The notes under the pieces: model-generated
Told to the model about the DNA's origin: nothing
The model's database searches: none
What the model saw: the letters and a program-made list of their open reading frames with translations, nothing else
Shown here: piece after piece, positions 43,262 to 50,080 of the stretch
Layout of the letters: every line of letters starts with the position of its first letter
Position numbering within the stretch: position 1 is the stretch's first letter
Assembly: GCA_050248495.1 (NCBI GenBank)
Contig: JBFWSG010000026.1
Coordinates: 1-64,000, forward strand
Source of the DNA: DASYDU01 sp050248495
GTDB taxonomy: Bacteria > Planctomycetota > Planctomycetia > Pirellulales > Lacipirellulaceae
Reading direction: 5' to 3'
Length of the DNA stretch: 64,000 nucleotides
Position numbers and translations under genes: made by a program

Positions 43262-44713
43262 ATGAGCGCCGAATCGTCCGTCGAGAATTCTTCTCCTTCC
43301 ATCGAGGCCGCGCCGGTCGACGATCCGAATGCGGGGAGCGATCGCCCCAGCCAGCGGATCAAGATTGGCTCGCAGCGTGAGAGTGCTGCCGAGGAGGAAG
43401 CTCCGCAGCCCAAGCCGGTGTTGCCGGTGAAAACCGCGCCGCCGAAGAAAGAGCAGAAGCACTACCCACCGCCGAACATTCGCGACCAGCTCACGCCGGA
43501 GCTCGAGGCCGAGTATCTGGCCGCGGTCGGCGACATGTCGTTCAACGATTTGATGGAATCGGAGAGCACGGGGCTGCCGCCGACGGAGCTGGCGCCCGAC
43601 ACGCGGATCACCGGCCGCGTGGCCAAGGTCTACAACGAGGACGTGTTCATCGACCTGCCGAATCGGACGCAGGGCATCGTGCCGCTGCGGCAATTCGAGA
43701 CGCCGCCGGCCGAAGGGACATCGCTGGAGCTGGTCGTCGCGCGGTTCAACGCCGACGAAGGCTTGTACGAGCTCTCGCTGCCGACCGCCGCGATTGAAGT
43801 CGGAAATTGGGAAGACGTGCAGGAAGGGCAGATCGTCGAAGTCACGGTGACCGGCAGCAACAAGGGCGGCCTGGAGTGCCAGATCGCGGGCCTCCGCGGC
43901 TTCATTCCGCTCGGCCAGCTCTCGATGTACCGCGTCGAGCACCCTGAGGATTACGTCGGCCAGCGGCTGGCATGCGTCGTCACCGAGGCGAACCGAGATC
44001 GGCGGAACCTGGTCTTGTCCCATCGGGCCGTCATGGAGCGTGAACGGGCCGAGAAGCGCGATGCGCTGCTCTCCGAGCTGGCCGTCGGCCAGCTCCGCGA
44101 AGGCATCGTCCGCAGCATGAAGGACTTTGGGGCGTTCGTCGATCTGGGCGGCGCCGACGGTTTGATTCATGTGAGCCAGCTCAGCTGGGACCGCGTCAAT
44201 CATCCGAGCGAAGTTCTCGAAGTCGGCCAGAAGGTAAAAGTTCGCGTCGAGAAGTTCGACAAGGACACCGGCAAGATCAGCCTCTCGTATCGCGAGGTCG
44301 GCGAGAACCCGTGGGAGAAAGCCGCGTCGAAGTATTACGTCGGCGCACGAGTCCAGGGGACGGTCTCGCGGCTGATGGATTTCGGCGCGTTCGTGAAGCT
44401 CGAGCCGGGCGTCGAAGGACTGATCCATGTGTCGGAGCTGGCGCATGGACGCACCTGGCGGCCGAGTGACGTCGTGAGCGAGGGCCAGGAAGTCGAAGTG
44501 AAGGTCCTCTCGGTCGACGCCGAGAAGCAGCGGATCAGCCTCTCGCTCAAAGCGCTGCAGGCGAAGCCACTGAAGCCAGGCGAAGAAAAGAAAGAAGACG
44601 AAGACATCCCCCTCCCGGCCGACGCCCCCAAAGCACCGCGAAAGACCAACCAACCGCTCAAAGGCGGCACCGGCCGCCCCAGCGGCGGCGAAAAGTTCGG
44701 GCTTAATTGGTAA
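43262..44713 (+). CDS. S1 RNA-binding-domain protein (ribosomal protein S1-like, four S1 domains)
   Basis: 483 residues. The N-terminal ~100 residues are acidic and Pro/Lys-rich. Four S1 (OB-fold) domains follow at about 108-175, 182-255, 275-345 and 360-432; the last two carry the canonical GIVRSMKDFGAFVDL...GLIHVSQL and GTVSRLMDFGAFVKL...GLIHVSEL. The basic tail is disordered. It probably binds mRNA at the ribosome, as S1-type proteins do, although canonical S1 has more domains and a distinct paralog may exist elsewhere. Its last 379 bases are overlapped antisense by the HNH reading frame. Confidence 0.88.
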   Translation: MSAESSVENSSPSIEAAPVDDPNAGSDRPSQRIKIGSQRESAAEEEAPQPKPVLPVKTAPPKKEQKHYPPPNIRDQLTPELEAEYLAAVGDMSFNDLMESESTGLPPTELAPDTRITGRVAKVYNEDVFIDLPNRTQGIVPLRQFETPPAEGTSLELVVARFNADEGLYELSLPTAAIEVGNWEDVQEGQIVEVTVTGSNKGGLECQIAGLRGFIPLGQLSMYRVEHPEDYVGQRLACVVTEANRDRRNLVLSHRAVMERERAEKRDALLSELAVGQLREGIVRSMKDFGAFVDLGGADGLIHVSQLSWDRVNHPSEVLEVGQKVKVRVEKFDKDTGKISLSYREVGENPWEKAASKYYVGARVQGTVSRLMDFGAFVKLEPGVEGLIHVSELAHGRTWRPSDVVSEGQEVEVKVLSVDAEKQRISLSLKALQAKPLKPGEEKKEDEDIPLPADAPKAPRKTNQPLKGGTGRPSGGEKFGLNW

Positions 44714-45135
44714 ACCGGGCAATGGGCGGTTCGATCGCATGCGAATTCGCCATTAGCGATCAACTCGCGGCGGTGCTGCAGCCGGTACTCGTTGTTCATG
44801 TCGAGCAGTCGCACCGTTCCCCGCCCGATCGGCGTCCGCCCGATAATCTCGCCATCGACGAGTGACATGTGTTCGCTCCACGTCAGTAATCGTGGATTGA
44901 AAACGTCGGCGCGCTCGCCTGTCTGCGGGTCGATCGTCGCCAAATTGGGACCCTTGCGGAGATTGCAGCGCGGGCACGCCCAGGCCAGGTTCGTCACGCG
45001 ATGGTCGGCGTGGTGCACTGTAGCCACCACGTGCTCGACGTGAAATGGCAAGTCCGACACGCTATCCGGAAGTCGGCAGTATTCACTTCGTGCGTTGGCC
45101 CGCCGCCGAACGAAATCGCGCGTCGCTGGGTCCAT
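44335..45135 (-). CDS. HNH endonuclease-like protein with run-on C-terminus, possibly degenerate
   Basis: The reading frame is 266 residues, but only the first ~130 match the HNH family: FVRRRANARSEYCRLP, FHVEHVVA, LAWACPRCNLRKGPNL and GRTPIGRGTVRLLDMN. Relatives end around this point. Here no stop occurs and the frame continues 379 bases antisense through the S1 gene with low-complexity translation. The first zinc Cys of the usual RCEYC is Ser (RSEYC). Loss of stop plus loss of a metal ligand suggest decay, though the HNH core His residues remain. It starts 7 bases after the small gene at 45143, a pairing seen widely in bacteria. Confidence 0.65.
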   Translation of the reverse strand: MDPATRDFVRRRANARSEYCRLPDSVSDLPFHVEHVVATVHHADHRVTNLAWACPRCNLRKGPNLATIDPQTGERADVFNPRLLTWSEHMSLVDGEIIGRTPIGRGTVRLLDMNNEYRLQHRRELIANGEFACDRTAHCPVYQLSPNFSPPLGRPVPPLSGWLVFRGALGASAGRGMSSSSFFSSPGFSGFACSALSERLIRCFSASTERTFTSTSWPSLTTSLGRQVRPCASSDTWISPSTPGSSFTNAPKSISRETVPWTRAPT

Positions 45136-45142
45136 GCGCGGT

Positions 45143-45403
45143 TCATTCCGGCGTTTCGGAGAGCAGGCGGCGCGCCTTGGCCTTTAGAATCCCGATGGCG
45201 TCCCCCACATCGACATATTGCTCATACTCCGCGCGTTCCAGCACGGTGAGCGTACCCTCATTCGCCTTATCGCCGAGTTCCTGTACGCGGGCCACCAACT
45301 CGTCGGAAGGTGTCGCCGACAGAATCCGCCGGGCGAGCTGAGGAGTCATCTCTTCGCCAATCGGCTGCAAGTAGGTCGAGAGTAGGTCGGTCGCAGTAGC
45401 CAT
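45143..45403 (-). CDS. Small partner protein of HNH endonuclease
   Basis: 86 residues from ATG 45403; the longer form would start at TTG 45412. Acidic helical protein with RVQELGDKANEGTLTVLERAEYEQYVDVGDAIGILKAKARRLL. I recognise this as the small upstream member of a common two-gene module whose second gene is an HNH nuclease. Function is not established; an antitoxin-like or immunity role is conceivable. An extended -10 promoter lies immediately upstream, implying a nearly leaderless transcript. Confidence 0.75.
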   Translation of the reverse strand: MATATDLLSTYLQPIGEEMTPQLARRILSATPSDELVARVQELGDKANEGTLTVLERAEYEQYVDVGDAIGILKAKARRLLSETPE

Positions 45404-45411
45404 GATGGTCA

Positions 45412-45420
45412 ATTATACCA
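45412..45420 (-). promoter_or_regulatory. Extended -10 promoter TGGTATAAT for the small gene/HNH pair
   Basis: On the minus strand TGGTATAAT ends 8 bases before the ATG at 45403. A TGn-TATAAT motif needs little -35 contact, and none is seen. Transcription would begin at or within about 2 bases of the ATG, predicting a leaderless mRNA; no Shine-Dalgarno is present, consistent with this. Confidence 0.55.
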
Positions 45421-45537
45421 CGCAAGCGCGCCTGACCAGAGACAGATTGAGGGCAGATTCGAGGTTCCTGCGCATCGGAATTCGGCATCGGCTATAATGA
45501 AGGGGTCGGTACTTCGGGGCACCACACGGGGCTTTCC

Positions 45538-46152
45538 ATGGAACCTCTCATCGTCGATCCGCGGCTATCGGAGCGGCTGATCGCTGAACGACGCGCTCGC
45601 GGCGCAGATCGTTTCGATGAAGTTTGGGAGGGGGTCTACGTAATGGCGCCGGCACCGAGCGATGAGCATCAGGACTTGGCGGGTGGATTCACGGAAGTGT
45701 TGCGAACAGTCGTGGACCGCGCCAGGCTGGGAAAGACTCGTCCCGGTATCAACCTCGCCCGTCATCCGCACGACTGGCAGCACGACTACCGAGTGCCTGA
45801 TGTCACCGTGTTTCTAAATGGGACGCCAGCAGTTTGCGAGGAAACTTTCTGGCACGGCCCGCCAGATTTCGTCGTCGAGATTGTCAGCCCGTGGGACAAG
45901 ACGCGCGAGAAGCTCGACTTCTACGAAAAGATCGGCACGCGCGAGCTGCTCGTCGTTGACCGCGACCCTTGGCAATTGGAACTCTACCGGCTGCAAGGTT
46001 CAAAGCTAATTCGCGTGGCCGACGTCGCACCCGATGACTCCGCGTCGATCCAGAGCCAGGTGCTGCCGATCGAGTTTCGGCTCACATCCGGCCAGCCGCG
46101 CCCGACGATCGGCGTCACCACGATCGACGGCCAGCGGAGCTGGACCATCTAG
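45538..46152 (+). CDS. Uma2-family putative restriction endonuclease (DUF820)
   Basis: 204 residues. PD-(D/E)xK fold signatures: YRVPDVTVF supplies the Asp, and PPDFVVEIVSPWDKTREKLDFYEKIGTRELLVVD supplies the Glu and Lys typical of Uma2 proteins, a family very expanded in cyanobacteria and planctomycetes. Predicted nuclease; target and biological role unknown. TATAAT at 45493-45498 may be its -10 box, though no good -35 is seen. It is divergent from the HNH module, and thrS follows on the same strand after 137 bases. Confidence 0.88.
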   Translation: MEPLIVDPRLSERLIAERRARGADRFDEVWEGVYVMAPAPSDEHQDLAGGFTEVLRTVVDRARLGKTRPGINLARHPHDWQHDYRVPDVTVFLNGTPAVCEETFWHGPPDFVVEIVSPWDKTREKLDFYEKIGTRELLVVDRDPWQLELYRLQGSKLIRVADVAPDDSASIQSQVLPIEFRLTSGQPRPTIGVTTIDGQRSWTI

Positions 46153-46289
46153 CCGGCAGCTTGGCAAAATCGCGGCCACGCAGCGCCGGCATTCCGCGGC
46201 CGCCAGTCCGCCGTTGGCCCGAAACCGGCCCGGCGTCTATACTTAGCGGCTTTCACCGCGAACCTGTTTCCCAGGGCGTAGTCTGTGAT

Positions 46290-48347
46290 ATGTCCGTCGC
46301 AACGCAGCGCAGTTCTTCCATGCTCACCGTGATCCTCCCCGACGGCAGTCGGAAACAGTTTGATAAGCCCGTCTCGGCGTACGACGTCGCGGCCGACATC
46401 GGTCCCGGCCTCGCCAAGGCGGCGATCCTCGCGGAAGTCGACGGCAAACAAGTCGACTTGCGGACTCCGCTGCCGGCCTCCGGCGAAGTGAAGCTGCGGC
46501 TCTTGACCAAAAAGGACCCCGAAGCGCTCGCCGTGATGCGGCACAGTGCGGCGCACGTCATGGCCCAGGCCGTGATGCGGCTCCACCAGGGCGTGCAGCT
46601 GGCGTTCGGCCCAACCACCGCCAACGGCTTCTACTACGACTTTGCGCTGCCGCAGCCGATCTCCGATGAAGACTTCCCGAAGATCGAGGCGGAGATGCAG
46701 AAGATCGTCGCCGCGGACGAGAAGTTTGAGCGGATCGAAGTGCCGCGAGCCGAGGCGCTGCAGCTCTGCAAGGAACTGGGCCAGGAATTCAAAGTCGAGC
46801 ACATTGAGACCGGCCTCGCGAATGAAGCGGGGCTGTCGTTCTATCGGCAGGGCGAGTTCGTCGATCTCTGCCGCGGGCGGCACATCCCCAGCACCGGCCA
46901 CATCGGCAAGGCGTTCAAGCTGCTCTCCGTGGCTGGAGCCTATTGGAAAGGCGATGCCTCGCGGCAGCAGCTGCAGCGGCTCTACGCGACCGCCTTCTTC
47001 GACAAGAAGGAACTCGACGCCCACCTGACCCAGCTCGAAGAGGCCAAGCGCCGCGACCATCGCGTCTTGGGCAAGCAGCTGGAACTGTTCACGATCAGCC
47101 AGACCGTTGGCTCGGGGCTCATCCTCTGGCTGCCCAAGGGCGCCATCATCCGCCAAACCCTCGAAGATTACATCAAGGGCGAGCTCCGCCGCCGCGGCTA
47201 TTCGGCCGTCTACACCCCGAACATCGGCAAGATCGAGCTCTACCAGATCTCGGGCCACTTCCCTTATTACAGCGACAGCCAGTTCCCGCCGATCGATCTG
47301 AGCGAGCGCGAAGGGCAGAAGCCGGGCGAGGGCGAGCGGTACTTGCTCAAGCCGATGAACTGCCCGCATCACATCATGATCTACAAGTCGAAGCCGCGGA
47401 GCTATCGCGACCTGCCGGTGCGGCTGGCGGAATTCGGCACCGTGTATCGCTTCGAGCAGTCGGGCGAGCTCTCGGGGATGACCCGCGTCCGCGGCTTCTG
47501 CCAGGATGATGCGCACCTCTTTTGCACCGAGGAACAGGTCGCCGAGGAATTCCGCGGCTGCCTGGAGATGACACAAAGCGTGCTCGCTTCGTTGGGCATG
47601 GATCGCTATCGCGTCCGCTTGAGTTTCCACGACCCCTCGAGCGATAAATTCGTCGGCTCGGCGGAAACCTGGCAGCGGGCCGAGGCGGCGCTGCAAGCGG
47701 TCTGCGAGGCGACCAATTTGCCCGACATGTCGATCGAACGGGGAGACGCGGCGTTCTACGGACCGAAGGCCGACTTCATGGTCACCGACTGCATCGGACG
47801 CGAATGGCAACTGGGCACCGTGCAACTCGACTACGTGCTGCCGGAACGGTTCGGCCTGGAATACATCGGGGCCGACAATCAGCCGCACCGGCCGGTGATG
47901 ATCCATCGGGCCCCGCTCGGCTCGATGGAGCGGTTCATCGGCGTCTTGATCGAGCACTTCGCCGGGGCGTTCCCGCTCTGGCTCGCGCCGGAGCAGGTGA
48001 GGGTGCTCACGGTGAGCGAAAAGTCGGAAGAGTACGGCCGCGAGGTCGAACAAAAGCTTAAGGACGCCGGCCTGCGGGTGGGGGGCGATTTCCGCGGCAT
48101 CAAGCTCAATGCCAAGGTCCGCGAGGCCCAATTGGAGTTGGTCCCGTACATGTTCGTCGTGGGTGAAAAGGACCGTGATGCAGGCAGCGTGGCGGTCCGC
48201 GACCGGCTCGAAGGGGACCTGGGCTCGATCCCGCTCGCGGGGGCGATCGCCAAGCTCGAGGCCGAAATCGCCGCCAAGACAGTTCGTCAGGTCGCCGAGG
48301 CCGAGCCGCCCGCCGCGGCGGGCGGGGAAACGGTGAACGAGTACTAG
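46290..48347 (+). CDS. thrS: Threonyl-tRNA synthetase
   Basis: 685 residues from ATG 46290; ATG 46320 (MLTVILPDGS) is an alternative start. TGS domain at the N-terminus, editing domain with RHSAAHVMAQ and DLCRGRHIP (zinc/His-Cys site), class II catalytic core with YLLKPMNCPHHIMIY and RVRGFCQDDAHLFC, and C-terminal anticodon-binding domain (VRVLTVSEKSEEYGREV). Normal bacterial architecture. First gene of the thrS-infC-rpmI-rplT-pheST series. No T-box or operator structure was recognised upstream. Confidence 0.97.
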   Translation: MSVATQRSSSMLTVILPDGSRKQFDKPVSAYDVAADIGPGLAKAAILAEVDGKQVDLRTPLPASGEVKLRLLTKKDPEALAVMRHSAAHVMAQAVMRLHQGVQLAFGPTTANGFYYDFALPQPISDEDFPKIEAEMQKIVAADEKFERIEVPRAEALQLCKELGQEFKVEHIETGLANEAGLSFYRQGEFVDLCRGRHIPSTGHIGKAFKLLSVAGAYWKGDASRQQLQRLYATAFFDKKELDAHLTQLEEAKRRDHRVLGKQLELFTISQTVGSGLILWLPKGAIIRQTLEDYIKGELRRRGYSAVYTPNIGKIELYQISGHFPYYSDSQFPPIDLSEREGQKPGEGERYLLKPMNCPHHIMIYKSKPRSYRDLPVRLAEFGTVYRFEQSGELSGMTRVRGFCQDDAHLFCTEEQVAEEFRGCLEMTQSVLASLGMDRYRVRLSFHDPSSDKFVGSAETWQRAEAALQAVCEATNLPDMSIERGDAAFYGPKADFMVTDCIGREWQLGTVQLDYVLPERFGLEYIGADNQPHRPVMIHRAPLGSMERFIGVLIEHFAGAFPLWLAPEQVRVLTVSEKSEEYGREVEQKLKDAGLRVGGDFRGIKLNAKVREAQLELVPYMFVVGEKDRDAGSVAVRDRLEGDLGSIPLAGAIAKLEAEIAAKTVRQVAEAEPPAAAGGETVNEY

Positions 48348-48482
48348 TCCGCTACTAGTTGACGAAGCCCCTCTCCCGAGCCGATACTTGTCCTATTCTG
48401 CGCCCGCGTCGGCGCAGCGGCGAGCTAGAGTTGTGTTGTGAACCGCCCCGCGTGACAGGCCGGGCAATTCCACGAACCCGAT

Positions 48483-48499
48483 AGGAGACCCAAGCGATA
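48483..48499 (+). promoter_or_regulatory. infC ribosome binding site and ATA start codon
   Basis: AGGAG at 48483-48487, nine bases, then ATA at 48497-48499. An in-frame TAG at 48482 excludes any start further upstream, and no ATG, GTG or TTG occurs in frame until GTG 48551, which would delete conserved IF-3 sequence. A non-standard initiation codon is the best reading. Confidence 0.75.
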
Positions 48500-49000
48500 G
48501 ACCGCAAGAATCAAAGGATCAACGAACAGATCCGCATCTCGCCGATCCGCGTGATCGGCCACGACGGCTCCCAGCTGGGAGTTATCAGTACCGAGGAGGC
48601 ACTTCAACAGGCTCGCGCAGCAGGGCTCGACTTAGTCGAGGTCGCGCCGACCGAAAAGCCTCCCGTTTGCCGCATCATGGACTTTGGCAAGTTCAAGTAC
48701 CAACAAAAGAAGCGGCAGCACAAGGGTCACACCCACCACAGCAAGAACAAAGAGCTCCGCCTGCGGCCCAAGATCGGCGACCACGATCTGATGACCAAGA
48801 TCAACCGCGCCAAGGAGTTTCTGGAAGACAAGGACAAGGTCGTCTTTTCCGTGATCTTCCGCGGGCGCGAAAACGCCCACGTCGACGAAGGCTACAAGGT
48901 GGTCGACCGGATCACCAAGGAACTCTCCGACGTGGCGAAGCTGGAACAGAACCCCTCGATGCAGGGCCGGCGGATCGTGTGCATCTTCGCGCCGAAGTAG
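48497..49000 (+). CDS. infC: Translation initiation factor IF-3, predicted ATA start
   Basis: About 167 residues if begun at ATA 48497 (DRKNQRINEQIRISPIRVIG follows). IF-3 keeps 30S subunits free and discriminates against non-canonical start codons. N-domain motif LGVISTEEALQQARAAGLDLVEV and linker ICRIMDFGKFKYQQKKR-like segment (actual: CRIMDFGKFKYQQKKR) are visible, with the C-domain ending QGRRIVCIFAPK. Escherichia coli infC begins with AUU, which makes its synthesis self-limiting; an AUA start would serve the same purpose. It lies 149 bases after thrS and 103 bases before rpmI. Confidence 0.93.
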   Translation: MDRKNQRINEQIRISPIRVIGHDGSQLGVISTEEALQQARAAGLDLVEVAPTEKPPVCRIMDFGKFKYQQKKRQHKGHTHHSKNKELRLRPKIGDHDLMTKINRAKEFLEDKDKVVFSVIFRGRENAHVDEGYKVVDRITKELSDVAKLEQNPSMQGRRIVCIFAPK

Positions 49001-49103
49001 CCCTTCGGCTAGCCCGCGTGGGCAATTTCACCGCCTTTTTACCCTTCCCGGCCGTCGCGTGTCGCGGTAGGATGTGGGATTCTCGCAATTTTGGAATCCC
49101 CTC

Positions 49104-49307
49104 ATGCCTAAGCAAAAGACACACAAAGGTACGAAGAAGCGGTTTCGCTTGACCGCTACCGGCAAGGTGAAGCATCGCTCGGCCGGCACCAGCCACCTGG
49201 CTTCGCGGATGACGTCGAAGCGGACGCGGCAACTGCGCGGCACGACGGTGCTCGCCCCCGCGGCGTCGAAGGCCATCAAGAAGGCGCTCAACGGGAATAG
49301 CTACTAG
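49104..49307 (+). CDS. rpmI: 50S ribosomal protein L35
   Basis: 67 residues from ATG 49104 (MPKQKTHKGTKKRF); the longer in-frame start at 49074 is not conserved. KTHKGTKKRFRLTATGKVKH and the KHRSAG...SHL...KR pattern are diagnostic of bL35. Basic throughout, binds 23S rRNA. Between infC and rplT as in most bacteria. Followed by a long inverted repeat in the spacer to rplT. Confidence 0.96.
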   Translation: MPKQKTHKGTKKRFRLTATGKVKHRSAGTSHLASRMTSKRTRQLRGTTVLAPAASKAIKKALNGNSY

Positions 49308-49312
49308 GCACA

Positions 49313-49419
49313 TAGCCCCGCCGTCTCGGCGGGGTTGTTTGGGTCCGCCGAGAACGGCAGCCATGTTGGTTCCCACCGACATGGTGAACAGACTTTGTCC
49401 CGCCGAGACGGCGGGGCTA
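49313..49419. repeat. Perfect 21-base inverted repeat in rpmI-rplT spacer, with terminator-like hairpin
   Basis: Arms 49313-49333 and 49399-49419 are exact reverse complements (start TAGCCCCGCCGTCTCGGCG). Each arm is itself a hairpin, CCCCGCCG-TCT-CGGCGGGG, and the left one is followed by TTGTTTGGG, resembling a weak intrinsic terminator. The spacer between rpmI and rplT is unusually long at 213 bases. It may attenuate transcription into rplT-pheST or may simply be a dispersed element. Confidence 0.75.
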
Positions 49420-49520
49420 AATACAATTTGGCAAGCCTGCCGGGCATGACGTAACTGCTGCACGCGAATCGGTTCGCACGCGGCGGCCTGGGCTGGCATA
49501 ACATCCGAGGAATTCCTCCG

Positions 49521-49874
49521 ATGCGTACGACGATCGGCGCCGCACGGCGCCGCAAAAAGAATCGCCTGTTTCAAAAGGCGAAGGGCTACACCGGCGGCCG
49601 CGGCCGTCTTTACCGCAGCGTCAAGGAAACGGTCATCCGGGCCGAGGCTTTTGCCTTCCGCGATCGCCGCGCACGCAAGCGCGAGTTCCGCAAGCTGTGG
49701 ATCATCCGCATCAACGCCGCGGTCCGCGAACGGGGCATGCGCTACAGCGAGTTCATTAACGGCCTGTTGAAGGCCGGCATCGAGCTCGACCGCAAGAGCC
49801 TCTCGGAGATCGCCATCGCCGATTCGGCCGCATTTGACGCAATCGTGGCCAAGGCGAAGGCCGCGCTGGCATAA
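49521..49874 (+). CDS. rplT: 50S ribosomal protein L20
   Basis: 117 residues. MRTTIGAARRRKKNRLFQKAKGY, GGRGRLYRSVKETVIRAE and WIIRINAAVRERGMRYSEFINGL are diagnostic of bL20, a 23S rRNA-binding assembly protein that in other bacteria also represses its own operon. The rpmI-rplT spacer here contains a repeat pair instead of a recognised L20 mRNA mimic. Followed by pheS after 206 bases containing another dispersed repeat. Confidence 0.97.
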   Translation: MRTTIGAARRRKKNRLFQKAKGYTGGRGRLYRSVKETVIRAEAFAFRDRRARKREFRKLWIIRINAAVRERGMRYSEFINGLLKAGIELDRKSLSEIAIADSAAFDAIVAKAKAALA

Positions 49875-49933
49875 GGCCGCGCTGCATCGCCAAGCCAAGG
49901 TGGTCTACAATAGCCCGCAAGCTAGGGCTCGAA

Positions 49934-49958
49934 TAGCCGGCGAGCTACGCCTCGCCGG
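49934..49958. repeat. 25-base dispersed repeat, copy in rplT-pheS gap
   Basis: Identical over 25 bases to 38651-38675 and 54163-54187. The following bases up to about 50040 contain a second imperfect arm (CGTAGCGGCCCGGCTATT), so the locus may form a longer hairpin. Confidence 0.85.
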
Positions 49959-50080
49959 TCCCGGTTTGCGATCGTTTCACTTCGCGGCGCTAACTCCGGC
50001 TGCCGGCCTGTCACCGGCCCGCGTAGCGGCCCGGCTATTGCGTTTGAATTGCGATCCGTTTTCTGGCGCTACTTGCGATC

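Noticed and set aside
46149..48131. 660-codon minus-strand ORF opposite thrS
   Set aside because: Antisense artefact; ThrRS domains on the plus strand are complete.
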